From contig NZ_BIMF01000003.1 of assembly GCF_004000945.1 (NCBI RefSeq), forward strand, positions 248,001 to 312,000: a stretch of 64,000 nt of DNA, read 5' to 3'. Made by a program: the position numbers and the translations under genes. Each line of letters opens with the position of its first letter. Within the stretch, counting starts at the first letter, position 1. The notes under the pieces are model-generated. The model saw only the letters and a program-made list of their open reading frames with translations. It had not been told where the DNA came from and ran no database searches. Positions 35,412 to 44,246 of this stretch are shown piece after piece. This DNA comes from Paenibacillus lautus NBRC 15380. GTDB lineage: Bacteria; Bacillota; Bacilli; Paenibacillales; Paenibacillaceae.

Positions 35412-36872
35412 TCAAGCCCGCCGGGTAACCGACTCAAAATGTTTTCTCCGGCTGACAAGCGTTCCGTACATCAACACAAGCCCCATCAATGCCAGGCTAG
35501 CTACAATTCCCAGCGTCATATAGGCAATGTCAGGTGCAAAGAGTCGTATGGAATTCCAAGGGGAGCTTGTCAGACGCGTGAAGAGGGGAATGATGCCAGC
35601 TGAAATCGCAAAGAGAACCAAACTCAGCGGAAGCGTGAGATATAACCTCAAGCTGTGTTTCTGCATCCTTAGCAGCATCCATATCACGATAGCGAGCAGA
35701 ATGATCAAAGTTATCACCAATCCCCAAATTACCGGATGGGTTCGAGCGGAAGGCGGCTTCGGGTCTTGTCCGTCTAATATCCCTCTCAAGTCCTTGGAGA
35801 CCTGATACAATCTGGCTTCCTCCAAAATGTGGTCCTTGTTGGTTAAAATAACGGCGCCTACGTCCCGATCAGGAATTAAGAAGATTTCCGCCCGTGCTTC
35901 CGGCGTTGATCCGGAGTGCCATACCAGCTTCTCGCCTTGTTCCGTCTCGCTTATTCTCCAGCCAAAACCATAGGCGCGATCCGGTCGATGCTGAACTAAA
36001 GGCGACAGGAGCAGCTCCTTATATTCCCGACTAAGCAACATGTCGTTATCTTGGAGCAAAAATTGGAGATACCGTGCCATATCGTCGATGCTCGCCGTGA
36101 TATAACCATAAGAAGCACCACTATTGTCATAGGGAACGCTGCTCACTCGCGGATAGCCGAACCACGATTGATACCCTTGTTCAAAACCGGTTCGAACCGC
36201 CCGCTCCTCATCGGCTGCAGCCGTACTCATGCCCAGCGGGCCAAACACATGCTGCTCCATATAATCGGCATAGGATTGACCCGACACCTCCTCCAGAACA
36301 GCTCCCAGAATCATATAATTGGCGTTACTGTATTGATGTTGTTCTCCTGGTGGTCTGCTAAGCTTTGCGTTGGAGAGATTGCTCACAATCTCTTTAAGGG
36401 CAGAAGCATCCTTCGCACCCACATCGGAATACTCCAAGCCCGTATATGTACTATATCCGCTCGTCTGAGCGAGCAATTGCCTTATCGTTATTGACGACAC
36501 CTCAGAAGATGCTTCGGCTTCAAACCACGGCAGATAGGCCCCAATGGACTCATCCAAATCCACCTGGCCTGACTCCATTAGCTGAACAATCCCTAACGCC
36601 GTCATGGATTTGGAGATGGATCCGAGTAAAAATGGAGTTTTCGAGCTGACCGTACTGCCTTCGGCTGTAACGCCATAGCTGTTCGTAAACACCATGCCCC
36701 CGTCCTGTACGATGGCAACGGAGAGGCCCGGAATTTGATATTCCTCCATCGCCGCCTTCATGTAGAGGTCAACCTTATCAGCTATGACTTCTTCCGCTTC
36801 TACTACATTCCCCCATGTCGGAAGCACAAATGCCAGAACGGTTAAAACGACATACGTCCACTTCTTTCTCAT
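35412..36872 (-). CDS. Membrane-anchored serine hydrolase (beta-lactamase class C fold)
   Basis: Exported protein of 486 residues. A signal peptide (RKKWTYVVLTVLAFVLPTW) is followed by the beta-lactamase domain with SxxK at Ser85-Lys88 (GSISKSMTALG), the YSN motif in HQYSNANYMILG and the HSG motif in LVWHSGSTPEA that replaces KTG. Three C-terminal hydrophobic segments (about 385-480) anchor it. Such proteins act as D-amino acid or penicillin-binding-protein-like esterases or peptidases rather than true beta-lactamases. Its ATG overlaps the stop of the HAAS gene as ATGA, so expression is coupled to the PadR operon. Confidence 0.9.
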   Translation of the reverse strand: MRKKWTYVVLTVLAFVLPTWGNVVEAEEVIADKVDLYMKAAMEEYQIPGLSVAIVQDGGMVFTNSYGVTAEGSTVSSKTPFLLGSISKSMTALGIVQLMESGQVDLDESIGAYLPWFEAEASSEVSSITIRQLLAQTSGYSTYTGLEYSDVGAKDASALKEIVSNLSNAKLSRPPGEQHQYSNANYMILGAVLEEVSGQSYADYMEQHVFGPLGMSTAAADEERAVRTGFEQGYQSWFGYPRVSSVPYDNSGASYGYITASIDDMARYLQFLLQDNDMLLSREYKELLLSPLVQHRPDRAYGFGWRISETEQGEKLVWHSGSTPEARAEIFLIPDRDVGAVILTNKDHILEEARLYQVSKDLRGILDGQDPKPPSARTHPVIWGLVITLIILLAIVIWMLLRMQKHSLRLYLTLPLSLVLFAISAGIIPLFTRLTSSPWNSIRLFAPDIAYMTLGIVASLALMGLVLMYGTLVSRRKHFESVTRRA

Positions 36873-37423
36873 AACACGCTTCCTTCTTCTGTAAACGGCA
36901 GGGAACGTCTATGTCTTCTTTTACCGAAGACGTGGACCAGAATCGTAACGAGCGCCGAAATCGAAAGGCTGAATACAATCAACATCATATTCCACCACAT
37001 CTGATCGGATATTCGGTACAGCAGATTGAAGCCGGTTATCTCATACCCCTTCACCCATGCCGTCGTTAATGATAAGGAAAATAACAGCTGACATATGATA
37101 TAAACCACCGCAAAGACCAGTGGATATTTCAGAAAGCCCCATACGCCCAGCCGCCCGCTACGCGGTCCCGGTTCTTCAGGAACAGACTCGAAATCCCTGG
37201 TGTCTTGTACTCTAACCAAACCTTGCACCTCTGCATAATCCCTGACATACATATTGGGAGAGCCCAGATCTTCAAGACCATACTCCCCATGCTCCCGGCT
37301 TGCCTCCAGATGCTCCTGGATCTGTTCGACAACGGCTTCCACCTGAGTTGGCGTCATTTCGTACCGTTTCAACTCGCGGCGAACGTTCGCGATAAACTGT
37401 TCTTCTTCATAGGATAATGTCAT
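36869..37423 (-). CDS. HAAS/DUF1700-type membrane protein
   Basis: Protein of 184 residues. The N-terminal 70 residues are the small alpha-helical HAAS/DUF1700 module (YEEEQFIANVRRELKRYEM, VVEQIQEHLEASREHG), usually encoded next to PadR regulators; two transmembrane segments follow at about 95-120 and 145-168, ending in a basic tail. Start ATG 37423 is fixed by a 4-base ATGA overlap with the padR stop, and GGAG precedes it. Probably couples envelope state to the operon, but no member has a proven biochemical role known to me. Confidence 0.82.
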   Translation of the reverse strand: MTLSYEEEQFIANVRRELKRYEMTPTQVEAVVEQIQEHLEASREHGEYGLEDLGSPNMYVRDYAEVQGLVRVQDTRDFESVPEEPGPRSGRLGVWGFLKYPLVFAVVYIICQLLFSLSLTTAWVKGYEITGFNLLYRISDQMWWNMMLIVFSLSISALVTILVHVFGKRRHRRSLPFTEEGSVL

Positions 37424-37785
37424 GATCTCTGGCTCTCCTGTTCCACGCCATCGGCCATTCGCTGCACATTCGATGAAAGCAATGATCGAATATCCTGCTG
37501 CAGCTCCTGCCACTCCTGGATTTTCTTATCCAGAAACAAATCTCCGCTAGGCGTTATTTCGTAATACACTCTGGCTTTGCCGCTCTCGCTAAGCTCCCTC
37601 GTATCCGTCACCCATCCCTGATCTTTCAGCTTGGACAGAATCGGATAGATGCTTCCTACTCCCTTCAATTTCAGTCGGTGTTTCTCTAGCTCCTTCATGA
37701 TCTCGTAACCATAACTCTTGCCATGGCTCAGAATGGCCAATACGCACATTTCCAAATGCCCTTTAATTAAACTTGTTCTATCCAT
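37420..37785 (-). CDS. PadR family transcriptional regulator
   Basis: Winged-helix repressor of 121 residues, typical for the short PadR-s2 class: EMCVLAILSHGKSYGYEIMKEL, then GSIYPILSKLKDQGWV as recognition helix and wing, and a C-terminal dimerisation helix. First gene of a three-gene operon with HAAS and serine hydrolase genes, joined by 4-base overlaps, and likely autoregulated. No ribosome binding site is visible: the predicted start of RNA is only about 13 bases before the ATG. Confidence 0.92.
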   Translation of the reverse strand: MDRTSLIKGHLEMCVLAILSHGKSYGYEIMKELEKHRLKLKGVGSIYPILSKLKDQGWVTDTRELSESGKARVYYEITPSGDLFLDKKIQEWQELQQDIRSLLSSNVQRMADGVEQESQRS

Positions 37786-37804
37786 GACAACAATTTAACA
37801 AAAA

Positions 37805-37833
37805 TATATATCGGAATCAAGTATATAATTCAA
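37805..37833 (-). promoter_or_regulatory. Promoter of the padR operon with AT-rich dyad
   Basis: On the minus strand TTGAAT (37828-37833), 17-base spacer, TATATA (37805-37810). The spacer and flanks contain ATATAC and GTATAC-type palindromic words (for example TATATACTTGATTCCGATA), resembling PadR operators with ATAC/GTAT arms. Confidence 0.5.
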
Positions 37834-37851
37834 ATACGTATACAAATCCGT

Positions 37852-37883
37852 AAAAAAAGTCCGTTCACTAGCTCGAAAGCTAT
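37852..37883 (-). terminator. Terminator of the 88-residue gene
   Basis: AGTCCGTTCA (37858-37867) pairs with TGAACGGACT (37874-37883) with an inner TAGCT/AGCTA; on the minus strand the stem ends in seven T. Confidence 0.85.
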
Positions 37884-37908
37884 TGAACGGACTGCACAGG
37901 ATCATAAA

Positions 37909-38175
37909 CTACTTTTTAGCTGAACGAAGCTTGGACAGACGTTCCTTCTCTTCGCCTAACAACTCTTCCGCTAATTCCACCGCGTTTCGGTTCCCCTGCT
38001 CAATCACCTGGGAAACCGCTTGCTCCGTATGGGATAACGAATTCTCCGCTTGTTGAATCAGCTGTTCCGTCGGGTGGGACATTGCCGAGGATACGGCACG
38101 GTGCAGCTTCTCAACGGAATCTAGCGCGCTGTTGCTGGGACTGTTGGAATGAAGACTGGAATCGTGACTGTTCAT
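37909..38175 (-). CDS. Small helical hypothetical protein, 88 residues
   Basis: Not recognised. The first 20 residues are Ser/Asn-rich; the rest is a charged, low-aromatic, probably continuous amphipathic helix (SLSHTEQAVSQVIEQGNRNA, ELLGEEKERLSKL) with no Cys, Trp or membrane segment. AAGGGAG precedes the ATG and a strong terminator follows, so it is a genuine single-gene unit. Composition resembles small spore or stress proteins, but I cannot assign it. Confidence 0.7.
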   Translation of the reverse strand: MNSHDSSLHSNSPSNSALDSVEKLHRAVSSAMSHPTEQLIQQAENSLSHTEQAVSQVIEQGNRNAVELAEELLGEEKERLSKLRSAKK

Positions 38176-38307
38176 GACGGATGCTCCCTTCTAAAGTTGT
38201 TGTTCCTGTTGCCCTCTTAGCATGGATGGCGGAGCCAGGAACTATACCCGTAGAATGGGAATACCACGAAACTTTGATACAGGTGTGTCAAACAGACTGT
38301 TTGTTTG

Positions 38308-38529
38308 TTATTTCACAAACGGCAGCGCCTTTGCCAGCACTTCATCCTCTGAAGGCGCGCTGACATAACGGCCGTTGATATACATAAATGCGCGTTTGCC
38401 GCAAGGACCGCAATAGGATTTACAGCCGATCTTAATGTCGGCATCCGGTACCATTTTCTTAATTTTCGGGATCATTGTCTTCAACTTCGTATGTCTGCAC
38501 TTCTCGCAGACGCGAATATCATTAGCCAT
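38308..38529 (-). CDS. DUF1450 family protein (YuzB-like)
   Basis: Small protein of 73 residues with a CEKC pair at the front and CKSYCGPCGK in the middle, the cysteine pattern of DUF1450. The fold is thioredoxin-like/ferredoxin-like and may bind zinc or an iron-sulfur cluster; function is unknown. AAGAAGG precedes the ATG. It is 30 bases downstream of the HesB-fold gene and likely cotranscribed, which hints at metal or cluster metabolism. Confidence 0.85.
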   Translation of the reverse strand: MANDIRVCEKCRHTKLKTMIPKIKKMVPDADIKIGCKSYCGPCGKRAFMYINGRYVSAPSEDEVLAKALPFVK

Positions 38530-38559
38530 TGTACATTACCTTCTTTATTCTGAAGTAAC

Positions 38560-38862
38560 CTAGTGGTCGCCGTGATTGCCCTGGGACGGATTCGTAATCA
38601 CAAAGCCTTCCTCAGGAAAATAAAGATAGTCGATTTTGACGCCGTCCAGGAAAGGTTGTCCCGCCTCCAAAATGACATCGATCTCTTTATCTGTGGATAC
38701 GATGACATCATTTTCCTTCGGCGTATCCAGATCCAGACCGTAGTGGGCATGATCGCCATGTGCATGGGTAACCCGCACGCGAAGTTTCTTGTCCTTGTTC
38801 TCTTCCTTGTCCAGCTCTCGCTTTAACACCTTGGCGGCATTTCGGGTAATTTTACATTTCAC
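38560..38862 (-). CDS. HesB/IscA-fold protein with His in place of cluster cysteines
   Basis: Protein of 100 residues with the layout of A-type iron-sulfur carriers: ITRNAAKVLKRELDKEE, a central strand region, YGLDLDTPKENDVIVS, EAGQPFLDGVKIDYLYFPEEGFVITNPSQ. The three conserved Cys of IscA (one mid-protein, CxC at the end) are absent. Instead there are His33, 35, 38 and 40 (THAHGDHAHYG) and His97 and 100 (GNHGDH); the only Cys is residue 3. This predicts a different metal site. Start GTG 38862 has GGAG about 10 bases before it. Confidence 0.75.
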   Translation of the reverse strand: MKCKITRNAAKVLKRELDKEENKDKKLRVRVTHAHGDHAHYGLDLDTPKENDVIVSTDKEIDVILEAGQPFLDGVKIDYLYFPEEGFVITNPSQGNHGDH

Positions 38863-38965
38863 GTATATTCATCTCCTCACGGATGTTTCATTCAATATGT
38901 TATTGTAGACCCCTGCCGGCTTTTTCGCAAGGGTCCTGTCTGTATTGTTACAGCCCGAAGCCCAT

Positions 38966-39241
38966 TTACCGTACGCGCTTGGCGGTGCCTTGATCCTCAC
39001 CGTGAAGACCCGGATATTTCCGTTCGACGCGGGATACGAACCAGTTCATCAGCAGCATCGTAACTCCGATATCATCAATCGGCAGCAATGGCATAAAGTC
39101 CGGCAGCACCCAGTACAGCACAACCGGAACCAGGAATAACAGCTTGTCCCCGAGTGTAACCCGGGAAGAGGTTAAATAACCGAATATCCGCTGGAATACG
39201 TGCGACCAGCGCCGAAGCGACCATAATCTTCTCCACTTCAT
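38966..39241 (-). CDS. DUF1232 family membrane protein (YkvA-like)
   Basis: Protein of 91 residues with one re-entrant or transmembrane hydrophobic region (LLFLVPVVLYWVLPDFMPLLPIDDIG) that carries the family motif YxxxPxDxxPxxxxxDD. GGAGGG precedes the ATG. Role unknown. It stands between the HesB-fold gene and the M14 peptidase on the same strand. Confidence 0.85.
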   Translation of the reverse strand: MKWRRLWSLRRWSHVFQRIFGYLTSSRVTLGDKLLFLVPVVLYWVLPDFMPLLPIDDIGVTMLLMNWFVSRVERKYPGLHGEDQGTAKRVR

Positions 39242-39444
39242 GTTGTTCCCTCCATTCCACGTTGCATGTCTATATCATTACCCAATTAGCAAATCTCTAA
39301 GAAATCCCGGCATAAACCATATTCCGTCCGGTCCGCAAGCGGTAAGAGGGCGAAAAGAGGCCACTGCCTTGTGATCCATGAAAGCAGCGGCCGAATTCTT
39401 CTATAATTGTATACGTTAAATAGACCTTTTCGTTTCAAAATATC

Positions 39445-40647
39445 CTATTCCAAAGCCATAAACGCAGCTAGAATGGATCCCACCTCGACGCACAGATCCT
39501 CGAAATCCTCAAGCGGCAGCGGATTCATCCCATAACCAACCTCCACGGTAAAGCCCGGCCTCCGGTAATGCTGAATGAACCAATCCTTGTATCCCGCATC
39601 GCTGCCCTGCAGCTTCACCGGCCTGTAACCGCCGGCCTGACCTAATCTTCTGGCCATGTCCTCACTTTCCGGAGGTTCGTAGTCCCTGTAATTCCAATAG
39701 ATCTCCCTGCCTTGGCTGTGAAGGGAAAGGGCCCGTTCCGGAGATATCGATAATGTATGGTGATATACGGCTTCGGCTTCCGGCTCGCTAAGCGGCTTAG
39801 TCCCCGCATAATCCTGCGGGGAGGGGCGGACTTTCCCCCTACGCGCGACTTCCTCATGCCAATGTGCAGGGAACTGGTCACCCAAATCCACGCCGTTCAT
39901 ATTCGCCTTCCAGCGCCGAAAATCCTCGCGTCCGCCATTCCACTCGAGCAGACGTTCATAATATGGATGGGAAGGAGTGACTCCTTCCTGTACGAGCTCT
40001 ACCCCATCCGGGTTTGCCATCGGCACAACCCATAACGTATAGTTCCGGTACCAGGCATCCGGCTCCTGAAAATAAACCGGCGACCCTTGCGATAATGCCC
40101 TGCCGTATTCCTCCATGAAACGCATCAGACAAGGGGTTGTGATCCATTCATTGGCATGCAGTGCTGCATTAATGTGAAGGTTCTTAGGGCCTTTACCGAT
40201 TTTGGCCGCATATAGTGGTTTGCCGAGCACACTTCGGCCGATGACACTCCACTCGATAACAGGGTAGCGCAGCTGCATCTCTTGTATATCGCGTTCCAGA
40301 TCCCCCGGTCCGTATTCGCCGGTTAATCGTATCATGCGCTTATGCGTGGTACCCGGCAGAACGATCGTTTTTCCCTGTGGCAGATGATGAGCCGATAACC
40401 CGGGATTCAGTTCTTCCAAGGCTTCCTTCCGAAACCGGAACGTATTGGCAATGCTATCAAAGGTATCATGTTCCTGAATGACATACCTTCGGCGCAACGA
40501 TGCAGGAAGATAGAGCATTTGCCCCTGCTGGAGATACGGCTGCTGCGCCGCCCATGGATTCGCCGTAATCAGCTGTTCATACGCCAGACTATATCTGGCA
40601 GCCACGCGTCTCAGCGTGTCGCCTTTCTGTACGACATATTGCTGCAT
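39445..40647 (-). CDS. LysM-M14 peptidoglycan peptidase (gamma-D-glutamyl-diamino acid endopeptidase I type)
   Basis: Enzyme of 400 residues. Two LysM modules at 2-48 (YVVQKGDTLRRVAARYSL) and 54-97 bind peptidoglycan; the M14 carboxypeptidase domain follows from about 105. Zinc ligands are His164 and Glu167 in LHANEW and a His in LSLHSQG; catalytic Glu lies in FTVEVGYG. Close in layout to B. subtilis YqgT and B. sphaericus endopeptidase I, which cut the D-Glu-mesoDAP bond. No signal peptide is visible, as in those forespore-associated enzymes. Start ATG 40647 has AAAGGAA at a suitable distance; the longer frame to 40680 does not. Confidence 0.92.
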   Translation of the reverse strand: MQQYVVQKGDTLRRVAARYSLAYEQLITANPWAAQQPYLQQGQMLYLPASLRRRYVIQEHDTFDSIANTFRFRKEALEELNPGLSAHHLPQGKTIVLPGTTHKRMIRLTGEYGPGDLERDIQEMQLRYPVIEWSVIGRSVLGKPLYAAKIGKGPKNLHINAALHANEWITTPCLMRFMEEYGRALSQGSPVYFQEPDAWYRNYTLWVVPMANPDGVELVQEGVTPSHPYYERLLEWNGGREDFRRWKANMNGVDLGDQFPAHWHEEVARRGKVRPSPQDYAGTKPLSEPEAEAVYHHTLSISPERALSLHSQGREIYWNYRDYEPPESEDMARRLGQAGGYRPVKLQGSDAGYKDWFIQHYRRPGFTVEVGYGMNPLPLEDFEDLCVEVGSILAAFMALE

Positions 40648-40741
40648 AATGGATTCCTTTCCGCGGCAAAGCCGCTTCAATTAGCGTCCATTCCATGTAT
40701 ATGAGCGGCCGGTTGTCCAACATGTATGATGCAAAAGATCG

Positions 40742-40828
40742 AAAAAGGGGCGTTTAGTCCCGCTCTTTTTCTAATCCTGGCACCGGAAATTAATAAAGGC
40801 AGGACAAGGTCTTATCCCTTGTCCTGCC
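40742..40828 (-). terminator. Two hairpins between murI and the M14 gene
   Basis: GGCAGGACAAGG (40798-40809) pairs exactly with CCTTGTCCTGCC (40817-40828), and the minus strand continues TTTATT, ending murI. A second, less perfect stem AAAAAGGGGCG/CCCGCTCTTTTT lies at 40742-40770. Confidence 0.65.
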
Positions 40829-40881
40829 TGCGCTTACTTGCTCTTATTTTTCTAGATAAGCTCTAAGGTATGAACCGTGAA

Positions 40882-41688
40882 TTATAGCTTCGTAATTTGC
40901 CAGACAACAGGTGTCCGCTTGATATGCTCTCCGAGCCATTCGGTCGCAATGCTCTGAAAAATGACCGGATCTCCTGTACAGAAGAATTGATGCACCGGGC
41001 TCTCCATGCTGCTCGCGAGCTGGCCTTTATCGTACAGAATCGTGCTGACCTCGCGAGCCGTCTCATCGGCGGAGCTGATCAGTTTCACGGACGGCCCCAT
41101 GACGGTTTGGATCGTATTCCTCAGGAACGGATAGTGAGTACAGCCCAGGATCAGACAATCAATGGAGGTATCCTTGATGCCTCTCAAGGATTGCTGCACT
41201 ACCTGCAAGGATTCCTCGGAACGGAACAATCCGTGTTCGACGAGCGGTACCAGTTCGGGACAGGCTTGGCTCTCTACCTCGATGTAGGGCGACAGCTGTT
41301 TCAGAGCCGCTGTATACGCTCCGCTGCCAATGGTTCCGACTGTACCGATCACGCCGACGTTACCGGTCTTCGTTGCGCTTATGGCGGCTCGCGCCCCTGG
41401 GTGAATGACACCGATGACCGGTACAGGCACTTTGGACGAAATATAATCAAGCGCCGCAGCCGTAGCCGTATTACAGGCGATCACAATCATTTTAGGATCA
41501 TACTGAATTAAATAATCTACAATTTGCTCCGTAAATAAACGGACTTCTTCCGGCGTACGGGGTCCGTAGGGTGCGCGGGCTGTATCTCCGAAGTAAATAA
41601 TTTTCTCTCTCGGGAGCTGTCTCATCACTTCTTTAGCGACAGTCAGCCCGCCGACACCCGAGTCTAGTATTGCGATTGCTTGCTGCAC
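40882..41688 (-). CDS. murI: Glutamate racemase
   Basis: Makes D-glutamate for peptidoglycan. The 268-residue enzyme has DSGVGGLTV at 9-17, [10 protein letters not shown], the two catalytic cysteines in ACNTATAAA (Cys72) and [10 protein letters not shown] (about Cys184), and the substrate-binding HPGA. Start is GTG 41688 with GGAAG upstream. Monocistronic, divergent from the nitric oxide synthase gene. Confidence 0.97.
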   Translation of the reverse strand: MQQAIAILDSGVGGLTVAKEVMRQLPREKIIYFGDTARAPYGPRTPEEVRLFTEQIVDYLIQYDPKMIVIACNTATAAALDYISSKVPVPVIGVIHPGARAAISATKTGNVGVIGTVGTIGSGAYTAALKQLSPYIEVESQACPELVPLVEHGLFRSEESLQVVQQSLRGIKDTSIDCLILGCTHYPFLRNTIQTVMGPSVKLISSADETAREVSTILYDKGQLASSMESPVHQFFCTGDPVIFQSIATEWLGEHIKRTPVVWQITKL

Positions 41689-41918
41689 GAACCCACCGCT
41701 TCCTTCTTGTCAAATTCATGGTTTACTGTGATACCATATGTCATTTCGGATCGAAATGTACCTTAAATCTTACCCCAATTCCCCCCTATCTTCAACAAGG
41801 ACGCCGCTGCAAAGAGAGTTGGTTATTTGTTCAAGCAATTGTAGGACTCTTGCGCCAGTCGCTGACCGTAGGTAGTTTATACTATAGTAAGCACGCGTAT
41901 AGTAAAGGAGAATTCTAC

Positions 41919-43016
41919 GTGAATGACAACATTCATCATACCGACCTTATGGAAGCTGCGGAGCAGTTTATCGAGCTTTGTTATGCAGAATTAAACCGTC
42001 CTCCGGAAGAAACCGAGGCTCGGCTCATGGACATACGCTTACAGATCAAACTAACAGGTACATATAAGCATACACTCGAGGAACTGACGCACGGGGCCAA
42101 AATGGCTTGGCGAAACAGCAACCGCTGTATCGGCAGACTGTTTTGGGATCGCCTAAAGGTATTCGATGCCAGGCACTTAACGGAGACCTCTGACATTTTC
42201 TCAGCACTGCTCCACCATATCGAGAGTGCCACCAATGGCGGAAAAATCATGCCAACGATTACGATTTTCAGGGCTGCACATCCAGGGGAGGCCCCACTTA
42301 TGATCAAAAACCACCAATTGATTCGGTATGCGGGTTACGAAACGCCGGACGGGACGATTGGCGACCCGGCTTCCGTATCCTTCACGAAGGAATGCATGGA
42401 GTTGGGGTGGCGGGGAGACTTGACCGACTATGATGTGCTGCCGCTGGTTGTGCAGCAGGGGAATGAGCCGCCGGAGTGGCTTCCGATACCGGAAGCCTAC
42501 GTACTGGAGGTCCCCTTGGAGCATCCCGAACTTCCAGCTCTTAAAGAGGAAGGGATAAAATGGTATGGGGTGCCTCTCATCTCGGACATGCTGCTTGAAA
42601 TCGGCGGCATTATATACACGGCAGCACCGTTCAACGGCTGGTATATGGGAACCGAAATCGGAGCCCGTAACCTAGCTGACGAAGGGCGCTACAACAAGCT
42701 TCTGCTTATTGCCAAGCTGATGGGCCAGGATACTTCCAGCGTAACGACCTTATGGAGGGATCGCGCCTTGGTTGAACTCAATGCTGCCGTGCTCTATTCA
42801 TTCAAGAAAGCAGGCGTCAGCATCGTAGACCATCATTCGGCAGCAGCTCAATTCGGTTTGTTTGAACAGCGCGAACAGCAAGCCGGGCGGGAGCTCACAG
42901 GGGATTGGAGCTGGCTGATTCCTCCGGTCTCGCCGGCTACAACACATATTTTCCACACCTCTTATCATAACGACATCCGTTCTCCGAATTTCCATTACAG
43001 GAGCAAAGAGCAGTAA
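41919..43016 (+). CDS. nos: Bacterial nitric oxide synthase oxygenase
   Basis: Heme enzyme of 365 residues that oxidises L-arginine to citrulline and nitric oxide. The thiolate heme ligand is Cys70 in [12 protein letters not shown]. Substrate and pterin regions [48 protein letters not shown] and the C-terminal [17 protein letters not shown] are all present. It lacks a reductase domain, as all Bacillus-type enzymes do, and must borrow a flavodoxin or other reductase; none is adjacent. Start GTG 41919 has AAAGGAG 8 bases before it; the open frame to 41670 overlaps murI and is rejected. Confidence 0.96.
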   Translation: MNDNIHHTDLMEAAEQFIELCYAELNRPPEETEARLMDIRLQIKLTGTYKHTLEELTHGAKMAWRNSNRCIGRLFWDRLKVFDARHLTETSDIFSALLHHIESATNGGKIMPTITIFRAAHPGEAPLMIKNHQLIRYAGYETPDGTIGDPASVSFTKECMELGWRGDLTDYDVLPLVVQQGNEPPEWLPIPEAYVLEVPLEHPELPALKEEGIKWYGVPLISDMLLEIGGIIYTAAPFNGWYMGTEIGARNLADEGRYNKLLLIAKLMGQDTSSVTTLWRDRALVELNAAVLYSFKKAGVSIVDHHSAAAQFGLFEQREQQAGRELTGDWSWLIPPVSPATTHIFHTSYHNDIRSPNFHYRSKEQ

Positions 43017-43049
43017 TCGGGACTTTATTTCGAATCATTTATACACAGC

Positions 43050-43080
43050 AAAGCCGGGGCTCTGTGCCGCCCCGGCTTTC
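43050..43080 (+). terminator. Terminator of nos
   Basis: AAAGCCGGGG (43050-43059) pairs exactly with CCCCGGCTTT (43070-43079). Confidence 0.7.
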
Positions 43081-43145
43081 ATGTATTTTGGCGTAATTTC
43101 CTTATTCTCGTAGATGATGTGCTTAAGCGATTATCTGATCCTGGA

Positions 43146-43508
43146 TTAATCGTTGATCTTCACTTCAGTAACAGTGGATGCATAAGCCTCTTCTTCAAAA
43201 TCCTCGTCAAACGAGGAGACCTGCGCAATTTCCTCTTCTGCCAGCCAGCTTTCTTGCCGGTTGCGCCAGGACTGAATGTCGGAGATCACGTTCTCCGCCC
43301 GATCTGTCATGATGCCGATCAGGTTAACCCCCTGCTCTCCTACCTTCTCCGCTGCCTCCTGCACCTTGGTGCCGATGCCGCGGGCGCCGTCGGCAATGTC
43401 ATTCCGAAGCTCTTTGCCGGATTTTGGAGCCAGAAGAAGTGCGGTAACAGAACCTGCAACACTGCCGATCAATACTCCCCAGAGGAGTCCTTTGCTCTTC
43501 TCTTTCAT
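43146..43508 (-). CDS. YtxH domain protein
   Basis: General-stress-type protein of 120 residues: one N-terminal transmembrane segment (LLWGVLIGSVAGSVTALLLAP) followed by the signature APKSGKELRNDI and a long acidic helix. Family function is unknown; members are often sigma-B controlled. AGGAG precedes the ATG, 15 bases after the DUF948 gene, with which it forms the ytxG-ytxH-like pair. Confidence 0.85.
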   Translation of the reverse strand: MKEKSKGLLWGVLIGSVAGSVTALLLAPKSGKELRNDIADGARGIGTKVQEAAEKVGEQGVNLIGIMTDRAENVISDIQSWRNRQESWLAEEEIAQVSSFDEDFEEEAYASTVTEVKIND

Positions 43509-43523
43509 ATTCCATCTCTCCTT

Positions 43524-43976
43524 CTATTTGGCTTGCCCTTCGCCGGACTTGGAGGTGTACTTGTTCCATGAATGCCAAAGCGTCATTCCGGCATCAACCC
43601 ACCGGAACATCTCCCCGATCTGCCGTTCATTATCGAGGCGAGCACGTTCCAGATGCTCAATGGCGGTTATGGAAGCTTTTTTCCCTACAGCATGAATCGC
43701 ATCGGCCGTCTTGGCTACCGCTGACGCAGCATCGGACATGGAAGCGGCAAATGCTTCGCCGGCCGCCAGCTGTCGCTGAATCATCTCTAACGAGACGGAT
43801 GCCTGCTCCAGCACTTGCGAGGCTTCCTGCGTCAATCGGGTACTGTCTTCCTCAAGACGGCCCAGCATGGTCTCGGCCCGCCCGATCAGCTTTTTAACCG
43901 ACAGCATCATGATCACCGCCGCAACCGCGATCAGAACGATGCCGATGGCAGCGGCCAGTGCACTCCATTCTGTCAT
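43524..43976 (-). CDS. DUF948 domain protein (YtxG-like)
   Basis: Membrane protein of 150 residues with one N-terminal hydrophobic helix (LAAAIGIVLIAVAAVIMMLS), followed by a coiled-coil-like region (about 35-115) rich in Ala, Glu and Gln as in DUF948/YtxG. AGGAGGAG precedes the ATG. Together with the YtxH gene it resembles the Bacillus ytxGH stress pair. No clear promoter; TATAAT-like TTATAAT near 44027 lacks a well-spaced -35. Confidence 0.82.
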   Translation of the reverse strand: MTEWSALAAAIGIVLIAVAAVIMMLSVKKLIGRAETMLGRLEEDSTRLTQEASQVLEQASVSLEMIQRQLAAGEAFAASMSDAASAVAKTADAIHAVGKKASITAIEHLERARLDNERQIGEMFRWVDAGMTLWHSWNKYTSKSGEGQAK

Positions 43977-44142
43977 TGGGAACTCCTCCTTTCGTCCGAC
44001 CGGGCGAATGCCTAGTCGCTTGATGCATTATAAGCAGCATGGGCTTGTCTTGACACAACATCGGCGTTTTTTTATTCCCGCATCGAAAAACCACGACCAT
44101 CCCCAAAGCTTCGGAACATGCTAGGGCTTGCAAGGAATCCAA

Positions 44143-44181
44143 CAAAAAAACAGACCGTTCAAAGATTCCCTGAAGGTCTGT
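44143..44181 (-). terminator. Terminator of the DUF86 gene
   Basis: ACAGACC (44150-44156) pairs with GGTCTGT (44175-44181); on the minus strand seven T follow. Confidence 0.75.
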
Positions 44182-44246
44182 TATGGATGAATCATATGGA
44201 AGAGCCCATGGCATCATGGGATATTTCTTTTTAATACTTACAAGCA

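Noticed and set aside
38181-38307. Possible small gene or sigma-B promoter between the 88-residue and DUF1450 genes
   Set aside because: GTTT and GGGTAT words occur on the minus strand but with a spacer too long for sigma-B, and the open frame has no ribosome site.
41670-41918. N-terminal extension of the nitric oxide synthase frame
   Set aside because: It overlaps the murI start and promoter region, and GTG 41919 has an ideal AAAGGAG; length then equals the family.
44010-44080. Promoter for the DUF948-YtxH pair (TTATAAT with GTGTCA or TTGTGT upstream)
   Set aside because: Spacers of 18 to 20 bases with poor -35 matches; not strong enough to list.
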